Below, in pieces: positions 11,308 to 22,900 of a stretch of DNA of 64,000 nt. Below the pieces are notes generated by a model that searched no databases, was not told where the DNA came from, and saw nothing but the letters and a program-made list of their open reading frames with translations. The position numbers and the translations under genes are program-made. Every line of letters starts with the position of its first letter. The first letter of the stretch is position 1. Origin of the DNA: Sipunculus nudus (Eukaryota; Annelida; Sipuncula; Golfingiida; Sipunculidae); contig CM049309.1 in NCBI GenBank assembly GCA_026874595.1, forward strand, positions 95,874,723 to 95,938,722, read 5' to 3'.

Positions 11308-14300
11308 TATGTTTACTGTTATGTTTACTGTAGAACAAGCCTCCTGTGTGGACAGAGTGTGACAGCAGTAAATGGTGTGTTATGTTTACTGTAGAACAAG
11401 CCTCCTGTGTTGACAGCATGTGACAGCAGTAAATGGTGTGGTATGTTAACTGTAGAGCAAGACTTCTGTATGGACAGAGTGTGACAGCAGTAAATGGTGT
11501 GTTATGTTTACTGTAGAACAAGCCTCCTGTGTGGACAGCATGTGACAGCAGTAAATGGTGTGTTATGTTTACTGTAGAACAAGCCTCCTGTGTGGACAGT
11601 GTGCGACAGCAGTAAATGGTGTGTTATGTTTTCTGTAGAACAAGCCTCCTGTGTGGACAGAGTGTGACAGCAGTAAATGGTGTGTTATGTTTTCTGTAGT
11701 ACAAGCCTCCTGTGTGGACAGCATGTGACAGCAGTAAATGGTGTGTTATGTTTACTGTAGAGGAAGACTTCTGTATGGACAGAGTGTGACAGCAGTAAAT
11801 GGTGTGTTATGTTTACTGTAGAACAAGCCTCCTGTGTGGACAGAGTGTGACAGCAGTAAATGGTGTGTTATGTTTCCTGTAGTACAAGCCTCCTGTGTGG
11901 ACAGAGTGTGACAGCAGTAAATGGTGTGTTATGTTTTCTGTAGAACAAGCCTCCTGTGTGGACAGAGTGTGACAGCAGTAAATGGTGTGTTATGTTTACT
12001 GTAGAACAAGTCTCCTGTGTGGACAGAGTGCGACAGCAGTAAATGGTGTGTTATGTTTTCTGTAGAACAAGTCTCCTGTGTGGACAGAGTGCGACAGCAG
12101 TAAATGGTGTGTTATGTTTTCTGTAGAGCAAGACTCCTGTGTGGACAGAGTGTGACAGCAGTAAATTGTGTGTTATGTTTACTGTAGAGGAAGACTTCTG
12201 TATGGACAGAGTGTGACAGCAGTAAATGGTGTGTTATGTTTACTGTAGAACAAGCCTCCTGTGTGGACAGAGTGTGACAGCAGTAAATGGTGTGTTATGT
12301 TTCCTGTAGTACAAGCCTCCTGTGTGGACAGAGTGTGACAGCAGTAAATGGTGTGTTATGTTTTCTGTAGAACAAGCCTCCTGTGTGGACAGAGTGTGAC
12401 AGCAGTAAATGGTGTGTTATGTTTACTGTAGAACAAGTCTCCTGTGTGGACAGAGTGCGACAGCAGTAAATGGTGTGTTATGTTTTCTGTAGAACAAGTC
12501 TCCTGTGTGGACAGAGTGCGACAGCAGTAAATGGTGTGTTATGTTTTCTGTAGAGCAAGACTTCTGTGTGGACAGAGTGTGACAGCAGTAAATTGTGTGT
12601 TATGTTTTCTGTAGAACAAGTCTCCTGTGTGGACAGAGTGTGACAGCAGTAAATGGTGTGTTATGTATACTGTAGAGCAAGACTCCTGTGTGGACAGAGT
12701 GCGACAGCAGTAAATGGTGTGTTATGTTTTCTGTAGAACAAGCCTCCTGTGTGGACAGCATGTGACAGCAGTAAATGGTGTGTTATGTATACTGTAGAGC
12801 AAGAATCCTGTGTGGACAGAGTGTCACAGCAGTAAATGGTGTGTTATGTTTACTGTAGAACAAGCCTCCTGTGTGGACAGAGTGCGACAGCAGTAAATGG
12901 TGTGTTATGTTTACTGTAGAACAAGCCTCCTGTGTGGACAGAGTGCGACAGCAGTAAATGGTGTGTTATGTTTACTGTAGAACAAGCGTCCTGTGTGGAC
13001 AGAGTGTGACAGCAGTAAATGGTGTGTTATGTTTACTGTAGAACAAGCCTCCTGTGTGGACAGAGTGTGACAGCAGTAAATGGTGTGTTATGTTTACTGT
13101 AGAGCAAGACTCCTGTGTGGACAGAGTGCGACAGCAGTAAATGGTGTGTTATGTTTACTGTAGAGCAAGACTTCTGTATGGACAGAGTGTGACAGCAGTA
13201 AATGGTGTGATATGTTAACTGTAGTACAAGCTTCCTGTGTGGAAAGCAAGTGACAGCAGTAAATGGTGTGTTATGTTTTCTGTAGAACAAGCCTCCTGTG
13301 TGGACAGCATGTGACAGCAGTAAATGGTGTGTTATGTTTACTGTAGAGCAAGACTCCTTTGTGGACAGCATGTGACAGCAGTAAATGGTGTGTTATGTTT
13401 TCTGTAGTACAAGCTTCCTGTGTGGACAGCAAGTGACAGCAGTAAATGGTGTGTTATGTTTTCTGTAGTACAAGCTTCCTGTGTGGACAGCAAGTGACAG
13501 CAGTAAATGGTGTGTTATGTTTTCTGTAGAACAAGCCTCCTGTGTGGACAGCATGTGACAGCAGTAAATGGTGTGTTATGTTTACTGTAGAGCAAGACTC
13601 CTGTGTGGACAGAGTGTGACAGCAGTAAATGGTGTGTTATGTTTTCTGTAGAACAAGAATCCTGTGTGGACAGCATGTGACAGCAGTAAATGTTGTGTTA
13701 TGTTTTCTGTAGAACAAGCCTCCTGTGTGGACAGCATGTGACAGCAGTAAATGGTTTGTTATGTTTACTGTAGAGCAAGCCTCCTGTGTGGACAGAGTGT
13801 GACAGCAGTAAATGGTATGTTATGTTTTCTGTAGAACAAGCTTCCTGTGTGGACAGCATGTGACAGCAGTAAATGGTGTGTTATGTTTACTGTAGAGCAA
13901 GCCTCCTGTGTGGACAGAGTGTGACAGCGGTAAATGGTGTGTTATGTTTACTGTAGAGCAAGCCTCCTGTGTGGACAGCATGTGACAGCAGTAAATGGTG
14001 TGTTATGTTTTCTGTAGAAATAGCCTCCTGTGTGGACAGCATGTGACAGCAGTAAATGGTGTGTTATGTTTACTGTAGAGCAAGACTCCTGTGTGGACAG
14101 AGTGTGACAGCAGTAAACGGTATGTTATGTTTTCTGTAGAACAAGCTTCCTGTGTGGACAGCAAGTGACAGCAGTAAATGGTGTGCTATGTTTTCTGTAG
14201 AACAAGCATCCTGTATGGACAGCAAGTGACAGCAGTAAATGGTGTGTTATGTTTACTGTAGAGCAAGACTCCTGTGTGGACAGAGTGTGACAGCAGTAAA

Positions 14301-16857
14301 TGGTATGTTATGTTTTCTGTAGAACAAGCTTCCTGTGTGGACAGCATGTGACAGCAGTAAATGGTGTGTTATGTTTACTGTAGAGCAAGCCTCCTGTGTG
14401 GACAGAGTGTGACAGCAGTAAATGGTGTGTTATGTTTTCTGTAGAACAAGAATCCTGTGTGGACAGAGTGTGACAGCAGTAAATGGTGTGTTATGTTTTC
14501 TGTAGAACAAGCCTCCTGTGTGGACAGCATGTGACAGCAGTAAATGGTGTGTTATGTTTACTGTAGAGCAAGACTCCTGTGCGGACAGAGTGCGACAGCA
14601 GTAAATGGTGTGTTTTACTGTAGAACAAGCTTCCTGTGTGGACAGCAAGTGACAGCAGTAAATGGTGTGCTATGTTTTCTGTAGAACAAGCATCCTGTGT
14701 GGACAGAGTGTGACAGCAGTAAATGGTATGTTATGTTTTCTGTAGAACAAGCTTCCTGTGTGGACAGCAAGTGACAGCAGTAAATGGTGTGCTATGTTTT
14801 CTGTAGAACAAGCATCCTGTGTGGACAGCAAGTGACAGCAGTAAATGGTGTGTTATGTTTACTGTAGAGCAAGACTTCTGTATGGACAGAGTGTGACAGC
14901 AGTAAATGGTGTGTTATGTTTACTGTAGAACAAGCCTTCTGTGTGGACAGCATGTTACAGTAGTTAATGGTGTATTATGTTTTCTGTAGAACTACCGTCC
15001 TGTGTGGACAGTGTATGACATCAGTAAATGGTGTGTTATGTTTACTGTAGAACAAGCCTCCTGTGTGGACAGAGTGTGACAACAGTAAATGGTGTGTTAT
15101 GTTTACTGTAGTACAAGCCTCCTGTGTGGACAGAGTGCGACAGCAGTAAATGGTGTGTTATGTTTACTGTAGAACAAGCCTCCTGTGTGGACAGAGTGCG
15201 ACAGCAGTAAATGGTGTGTTATGTTTTCTGTAGAACAAGCCTCCTGTGTGGACAGAGTGTGACAGCAGTAAATGGTGTGTTATGTTTACTGTAGAACAAG
15301 CCTCCTGTGTGGACAGCATGTGACAGTAGTAAATGGTGTGTTATGTTTACTGTAGAGCAAGACTCCTGTGTGTACAGAGTGTGACAGTAGTAAATGGTGT
15401 GTTATGTTTACTGAAGAGCAAGACTCCTGTGTGGACAGAGTGTGACAGCAGTAAATGGTGTGTTATGTTTACTGTAGAACAATCCTCCTGTGTGGACAGA
15501 GTGTGACAGCAGTAAATGGTGTGTTTTGTTTACTGCAGAGCAAGACTTCTGTATGGACAAAGTGTGACAGCAGTAAATGGTGTTTTGTTTACTGTAGAAC
15601 AAGCGTTCTGTGTGGACAGCATGTTACAGTAGTTAATGGTGTGTTATGTTTTCTGTAGTACAAGCCTCCTGTGTGGACAGAGTGTGACAGCAGTAAATGG
15701 TGTGTTTTGTTTATTGTAGAGCAAGACTTCTGTATGGACAGAGTGTGACAGCAGTAAATGGTGTGTTTTGTTTACTGTAGAACAAGCGTTCTGTGTGGAC
15801 AGCATGTTACAGTAGTTAATGGTGTGTTATGTTTTCTGTAGAACAAGCCTCCTGTGTGGACAGCATGTGACAGCAGTAAATGGTGTGTTTTGTTTACTGT
15901 AGAGCAAGACTTCTGTATGGACAGAGTGTGACAGCAGTAAATGGTGTGTTTTGTTTACTGTAGAACAAGCGTTCTGTGTGGACAGCATGTTACAGTAGTT
16001 AATGGTGTGTTATGTTTTCTGTAGAACAAGCCTCCTGTGTGGACAGAATGTGACAGCAGTAAATGGTGTGTTATGTTTACTGTAGAACAAGCCTCCTGTG
16101 TGGACAGTGTATGACATCAGTAAATGGTGTGTTATGTATACTGTAGAGCATGACTCCTGTGTGGACAGAGTGTGACAGCAGTAAATGGTGTGTTATGTTT
16201 ACTGAAGAGCAAGACTCCTGTGTGGACAGAGTGTGACAGCAGTAAATGGTGTGTTATGTTTACTGTAGAGCAAGACTTCTGTATGGACAGAGTGTGACAG
16301 CAGTAAATGGTGTGTTATGTTTACTGTAGAACAAGCGTTCTGTGTGGAAAGCATGTTACAGTAGTTAATGGTGTGTTATGTTTTCTGTAGAACTACCGTC
16401 CTGTGTGGACAGTGTATGACATCGGTAAATGGTGTGTTATGTATACTGTAGAGCATGACTCCTGTGTGGACAGTGTGACAGCAGTAAATGGTGTGTTATG
16501 TTTACTGTAGAGCAAGACTTCTGTATGGACAGAGTGTGACAGCAGTAAATGGTGTGTTATGTTTACTGTAGAACAAGCGTTCTGTGTGGACAGCATGTTA
16601 CAGTAGTTAATGGTGTGTTATGTTTTCTGTAGAACTACCGTCCTGTGTGGACAGTGTATGACATCAGTAAATGGTGTGTTATGTATACTGTAGAGCATGA
16701 CTCCTGTGTGGACAGAGTGTGACAGCAGTAAATGGTGTGTTATGTTTACTGTAGAACAAGCATCCTGTGTGGACAGCATGTGACAGTAGTAAATGCTGTG
16801 TTATGTTTACTGTAGAACAAACGTCCGGTTTGGACAGCGTGTGACAGCAGTAAATGC
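11308..16857 (+). repeat. 61-bp satellite array built from the exon B acceptor junction, about 90 copies
   Basis: The unit reads 'gttatgtttactgtag' (a 3' splice-acceptor-like sequence), then 'aacaagcctcctgtgtggac' and 'agagtgtgacagcagtaaat' and 'ggtgt'. Unit spacing measured from 'tagaacaag' at 11331 and 11392 is 61 bp. Variants include T/A before CTGTAG, GAGCAAGACT for GAACAAGCCT, and GCATGTGAC for GAGTGTGAC. The last copy overlaps exon B and is the most divergent in its exonic part. Since 61 is not a multiple of three, minus-strand frames such as 13033-13371 are not genes. The unit also contains a donor-like 'agcagtaaat'. Confidence 0.97.
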
Positions 16858-16972
16858 AGCAGCAACAGCAGCAGTGCCAGCAGTACAGGTGGCAGCAGTG
16901 GAGCCTATAACGGGCCAGTCATCGAGAGCATGCAGAATCATGGTGGAGGGGTTTACTCAGGAACATTCTCAG
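16816..16972 (+). CDS. MIDN: Midnolin homologue, internal exon B
   Basis: This exon encodes 52 codons plus one base. The chosen start follows 'tgtttactgtag' at 16804-16815, the only acceptor that keeps phase 0 from exon A without a stop. The translation is NKRPVWTACDSSKC, then a Ser/Asn-rich run, then GPVIESMQNHGGGVYSGTFS, which matches vertebrate midnolin (VIESFVNH, GVFSGTFSG). In midnolin this begins the second half of the substrate-catching domain. The donor GTATGT is at 16973. The first 42 coding bases are the last unit of the 61-bp array, while the final 36 bases begin the 51-bp repeat downstream. An alternative acceptor ('aaatgcag' ending at 16859) would need an unseen extra exon to fix the phase. 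Confidence 0.85.
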
Positions 16973-17142
16973 GTATGTTGTCATTGAGATCATGGTGTAG
17001 GGTTTACTCAGGAACATTCTAAGGTATGTGGTCATTGAGATCATGGTGTAGGGTTTACTCAGGAACATTCTAAGGCATGTGGTCATTGAGATCATGGTGG
17101 AGGGGTTTACTCAGGTACATTCTCAGGTATGAGGTCATTGAG
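16937..17142 (+). repeat. 51-52 bp tandem repeat of the exon B donor junction, 4 copies
   Basis: The unit contains 'atcatggtggaggggtttac', 'tcaggaacattctcag' and the donor 'gtatgttgtcattgag'. Copies start at 16937 (the exonic copy), 16989, 17040 and 17091. Donor-like GT sites remain at 16973, 17024 and 17127; in the third copy the site is GC ('aaggcatgt'). Reading on past the true donor meets TAA in the next copy. The last copy is closer to the exonic one (GGAGGGG, TCTCAG) than the two middle copies are. Confidence 0.93.
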
Positions 17143-18305
17143 TTCACCCTATACCATGTTTATATATGTATATACAGTTAAGCCCTTCCTGACGACCACC
17201 TGGGTAAGAGTACCACCCCACCTTGCTGACTCTTGTTTCAGTCCAAAGACAGTAGTCAACATAACTCCACTATAAAGAGTATTTATGTCGACAGTGAAGG
17301 TGTCCTGGTAGCAAGGCTACACTTCATGCAAGTCTGTAAATTTGAAAACTGACCACATCCTTGGGAGAAGTTCAAGACTTGTTCATAGATATTTTCTTTT
17401 GAAAAAAAAGCAACTTTCAAACAGAGGGCCTAGGAGAAGTCTGTAAACTTCTTGCAAAGAGACATAAATCCTGCAAGTAAACTTTATTTATTCCAGAGTA
17501 TTTCTCCTGTACATACTCATGGTTTTAACTATAATTCCATATTAACACATGAAATATTAAATTGAGCAGATACACATATACAGTCAATTAGGTTTCATCT
17601 TTACCAAGTTGTCCACAAAAGTAGTTGGTAGTTCTAAGTTATATTGAAGTGGGGCTGGACAGGTACACAAGACATTCAGTAATGTAAAATTAAGCTCAGT
17701 AATTTAATTGGCAGTCAAAATGATCATCCAACAAGTAAATAAAGTGTTCTTTGAGTTTCTATAATTATAATATTAATATTTGTAAAAGTACGAATAAAAA
17801 GCCATGATTCATTATTGTTTAGAATTGTTTAATGTTAAGTTGGTTAGCAAAATAACAGACTACAATTAATCAAACTAAACCAATTCCAATATGGTAGGCT
17901 GCTTTTCTTTTACCATTGTGAGACATGATCATATATATTGTATTTTCAAATACCTGGTATTTTTTACGCAGTCTGGTTTACTCAAGAAAGACGGTTAGGG
18001 AGAGCAGATGGCATTATTGAATCTGTCTCTCTTAAGAGGCCCGTTCTTCAAGTCTAAATAATGTAAAAGTGTATGAAAAAACTGCACCGCGGGTCATTTT
18101 CTGGCACACACAGGACAGGTGTTTGTCTCTATATGCCACACAGCAGGCTTTTGTACCAGAATCCCCGCTGATCATATTACTTTTTACATATAAAACCCCA
18201 CTAAGGACACCACACACTAAGTACATCAGTTTAACCTGGCAGTACTGTGATGTATGACATAAGCACTATCGCAGATGGTCTGTTTGGTAATCTACTAGTC
18301 CAATT

Positions 18306-18331
18306 CCCCCCCCCCCCCCTCCCCCCCCCCC
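18306..18331. repeat. C-rich homopolymer interrupted by one T
   Basis: About 25 cytosines are broken by a single T. It is strongly asymmetric between strands and could form G-quadruplex or i-motif structures. Its length is likely to be unstable or mis-sequenced. Confidence 0.9.
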
Positions 18332-18420
18332 GCACCTGCTCAGTGGGACACATTCAATAAATGGATTTATATTAGGATTATAAAATACCTGTAACCACAG
18401 ACCTGACTCTCCTGGAATGT

Positions 18421-18548
18421 TGTCAGTATATTTGTAATATCTGTAGTCAGTATATGTGCATTATCTGTAGTCAGTATATGTGCATTATCTGTAGTCAGTA
18501 TATGTGTATTATTTGTAGTCAGTACAAGTGTAATATCTGTAGGCAGTA
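18421..18548. repeat. 24-bp minisatellite, about 5 copies
   Basis: The unit is 'gtcagtatatgtgcattatc' plus 'tgta'. Five successive copies show substitutions increasing towards both ends. The unit length is a multiple of three, which explains the small CIICSQYM frame at 18454-18657. Confidence 0.93.
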
Positions 18549-19911
18549 TTCCAATGGAGCTCCCAATCTGACTTGTAATTATCTGGTGTTATCTGTTAAT
18601 GACTGGTACCGGTATTATCCGAGTACATTTACCACAAGCATTACTGGTAACAAGTGACGTGTTTAAAAACAATATATATTTACAAATATGATTATGAAGA
18701 TTAAACCTGCCCTGACAAATAGAGTCAGTTGTTTTATGTCTTGATGTTGACTTTTACAGAAAAATAACGAACTGTGAACTAAATTTTATGAACTTGAATG
18801 ATGCAATAATGTTTCCTTACATTTTGCTCTGCATGATTTAAAAAATATTACAAATACTTATTAGTTTCACATTTGGAAATATGGCACAGAATAAAACTCT
18901 TACATTCTGGCGCTAGATCTCAAATTCTGCAGGTCTCATAACTCTGCAGACAGATAAATTCATATTAATTTTTAAAAGAATAAAGTACAGGTTTTTACAA
19001 AACCCACCTGAGGACACTTTGAATGCTGTCAATAATCAGTCAATTACTTGTTAAGAGAATGTGAAAATCTATAAGATAAGGCCATGCTAAGATTTGATGG
19101 TATAATAATTGAGCTAAGCTTTTCAGAATATAAATGAAAATATAAACAATGACATTAGAACTGCAAGTCAGCATTTGAAGTTCTGACGCATCTTTTTATT
19201 TCTGCAGGAATATGATCTAGAACAACTATATGATGTTCATTAAAAGCTAACGTGTGTGAGAAGGCCAAGATTTTTTTGTAAATCCATTTTTTATACATTT
19301 TTAACCAGTTGACTGTTGCATGTTAAAGACATTTTGAGTTGCTCCCACTGTCTGTTTTTGATTTAGCTGTGAAGTGTATAAATATGTTGATAATTCAACA
19401 TGTGGCCTTATAAAACCGGGATGGCAGTATGTACACCAGATAGTGGCAGAGGATGGTAAATATGCCAGGGGAGAGGAAATCAAAACAAACAGATGAAAGA
19501 AAAAGGATCATTGTGGTCTGAAACTGGAACAGACCCCCAGATATTGTGGCAAGAAAGGTCAAATTGAGTATTTTCCAAGATATATGAACTTGGTATGACA
19601 CGTGCTGGCAGAGGGTGGTAAAGCTTAAGGAATGAAGGTGACATCCTGTACTGTAGTAACAGCCCACACATATGGTTATTGTAATGGTTGGCAGGAGTTC
19701 TGACCATCAGCCAGCAGTTCAGGGTCAATAAAGGTCAAGGATATGCTTGCCAAAGGTCACCATCTCCTCCCACTTCCTGTGTGGGAGTCTTTGAGGGAGC
19801 CCTTGCCAGTAATGACAGACTGGATCATCTATCTGTGCTGGGACTGCTTTAGCTCTGGCCAAGCTACAGCGGAGCACAGGGAGGGGACCCAGGACAGTGG
19901 GTCAGCTGCTC

Positions 19912-22900
19912 CAAACAAAGTAGTGAAAGTCCAGGTCCACCTGCACGAATGATCTAAACAAAGTAGTGAAAGTCCAGGTCCACCTGCACGAATGATCCAA
20001 ACAAAGTAGTGAAAGTCCAGGTCCACCTGCACTAATGATCCAAACAAAGTAGTGAAAGTCCAGGTCCACCTGCACTAATGATCCAAACAAAGTAGTGAAA
20101 GTCCAGGTCCACCTGCACTAATGATCTAAACAAAGTAGTGAAAGTCCAGGTCCACCTGCACTAATGATCCAAACAAAGTAGTGAAAGTCCAGGTCCACCT
20201 GCACTAATGATCTAAACAAAGTAGTGAAAGTCCAGGTCCACCTGCACTAATGATCCAAACAAAGTAGTGAAAGTCCAGGTCCACCTGCACTAATGATCCA
20301 AACAAAGTAGTGAAAGTCCAGGTCCACCTGCACGAATGATCTAAACAAAGTAGTGAAAGTCCAGGTCCACCTGCTCTAATGATCCAAACAAAGTAGTGAA
20401 AGTCCAGGTCCACCTGCACTAATGATCCAAACAAAGTAGTTAAAGTCCAGGTCCACCTGCACTAATGATCCAAACAAAGTAGTGAAAGTCCAGGTCCACC
20501 TGCACTAATGATCCAAACAAAGTAGTGAAAGTCCAGGTCCACCTGCTCTAATGATCCAAACAAAGTAGTGAAAGTCCAGGTCCACCTGCACTAATGATCC
20601 AAACAAAGTAGTGAAAGTCCAGGTCCACCTGCACTAATGATCCAAACAAAGTAGTGAAAGTCCAGGTCCACCTGCTCTAATGATCCAAACAAAGTAGTGA
20701 AAGTCCAGGTCCACCTGCTCTAATGATCCAAACAAAGTAGTGAAAGTCCAGGTCCACCTGCACTAATGATCCAAACAAAGTAGTGAAAGTCCAGGTCCAC
20801 CTGCACTAATGATCCAAACAAAGTAGTGAAAGTCCAGGTCCACCTGCTCTAATGATCCAAACAAAGTAGTGAAAGTCCAGGTCCACCTGCTCTAATGATC
20901 CAAACAAAGTAGTGAAAGTCCAGGTCCACCTGCTCTAATGATCCAAACAAAGTAGTGAAAGTCCAGGTCCACCTGCACTAATGATCCAAACAAAGTAGTG
21001 AAAGTCCAGGTCCACCTGCTCTAATGATCCAAACAAAGTAGTGAAAGTCCAGGTCCACCTGCACTAATGATCCAAACAAAGTAGTGAAAGTCCAGGTCCA
21101 CCTGCTCTAATGATCCAAACAAAGTAGTGAAAGTCCAGGTCCACCTGCTCTAATGATCCAAACAAAGTAGTGAAAGTCCAGGTCCACCTGCTCTAATGAT
21201 CCAAACAAAGTAGTGAAAGTCCAGGTCCACCTGCTCTAATGATCCAAACAAAGTAGTGAAAGTCCAGGTCCACCTGCTCTAATGATCCAAACAAAGTAGT
21301 GAAAGTCCAGGTCCACCTGCTCTAATGATCCAAACAAAGTAGTGAAAGTCCAGGTCCACCTGCACTAATGATCTAAACAAAGTAGTGAAAGTCCAGGTCC
21401 ACCTGCTCTAATGATCCAAACAAAGTAGTGAAAGTCCAGGTCCACCTGCACTAATGATCCAAACAAAGTAGTGAAAGTCCAGGTCCACCTGCTCTAATGA
21501 TCCAAACAAAGTAGTGAAAGTCCAGGTCCACCTGCACTAATGATCCAAACAAAGTAGTGAAAGTCCAGGTCCACCTGCACTAATGATCCAAACAAAGTAG
21601 TGAAAGTCCAGGTCCACCTGCACTAATGATCCAAACAAAGTAGTGAAAGTCCAGGTCCACCTGCTCTAATGATCCAAACAAAGTAGTGAAAGTCCAGGTC
21701 CACCTGCACTAATGATCCAAACAAAGTAGTGAAAGTCCAGGTCCACCTGCACTAATGATCCAAACAAAGTAGTGAAAGTCCAGGTCCACCTGCACTAATG
21801 ATCCAAACAAAGTAGTGAAAGTCCAGGTTGGCCTGCTCTAATGGTCCACACAAAGTTGTGTAAGTCCAGGCTGGCCTGCTCTAATGGTCCAAACAAAGTA
21901 GTGAAAGTCCAGGTCCACCTGCTCTAATGGTCCACACAAAGTTGTGTAAGTCCAGGTTGGCCTGCTCTAATGGTCCAAACAAAGTAGTGAAAGTCCAGGT
22001 CCACCTGCTCTAATGGTCCACACAAAGTTGTGTAAGTCCAGGCTGGCCTGCTCTCATGGTCCAAACAAAGTATTGAAAGTCCAGGTTGGCCTGCTCTAAT
22101 GGTCCACACAAAGTTGTGTAAGTCCAGGCTGGCCTGCTCTAATGGTCCAAACAAAGTAGTGAAAGTCCAGGTCCACCTGCTCTAATGGTCCACACAAAGT
22201 TGTGTAAGTCCAGGTTGGCCTGCTCTAATGGTCCAAACAAAGTAGTGAAAGTCCAGGTCCACCTGCTCTAATGGTCCACACAAAGTTGTGTAAGTCCAGG
22301 CTGGCCTGCTCTAATGGTCCAAACAAAGTAGTGAAAGTCCAGGTTGGCCTGCTCTAATGGTCCACACAAAGTTGTGTAAGTCCAGGCTGGCCTGCTCTAA
22401 TGGTCCAAACAAAGTAGTGAAAGTCCAGGTTGGCCTGCTCTAATGGTCCACACAAAGTTGTGTAAGTCCAGGTTGGCCTGCTCTAATGGTCCAAACAAAG
22501 TAGTGAAAGTCCAGGTCCACCTGCACTAATGATCCAAACAAAGTAGTGAAAGTCCAGGTTGGCCTGCTCTAATGGTCCACACAAAGTTGTGTAAGTCCAG
22601 GTTGGCCTGCTCTAATGGTCCAAACAAAGTAGTGAAAGTCCAGGTCCACCTGCACTAATGATCCAAACAAAGTAGTGAAAGTCCAGGTCCACCTGCACTA
22701 ATGATCCAAACAAAGTAGTGAAAGTCCAGGTCCACCTGCACTAATGATCCAAACAAAGTAGTGAAAGTCCAGGTCCACCTGCACTAATGATCCAAACAAA
22801 GTAGTGAAAGTCCAGGTTGGCCTGCTCTAATGGTCCACACAAAGTTGTGTAAGTCCAGGTTGGCCTGCTCTAATGGTCCAAACAAAGTAGTGAAAGTCCA

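Larger units (their letters stand above)
17143..19911 (+). other. Midnolin intron B-C, single-copy-looking part
   Basis: No gene is seen. At about 17170-17330 there is a piece ('cagttaagcccttcctgacg') reminiscent of dispersed invertebrate repeats. The remainder is AT-rich. Short frames (18032-18226, 19301-19728 minus) lack domains. A C homopolymer and a 24-bp repeat inside are listed separately. Confidence 0.5.

Noticed and set aside
16860-16972. Alternative start of exon B at 16860 after 'tgcag'
   Set aside because: Phase would not match the GTAAGT donor of exon A without an additional unseen exon; kept only as an alternative.
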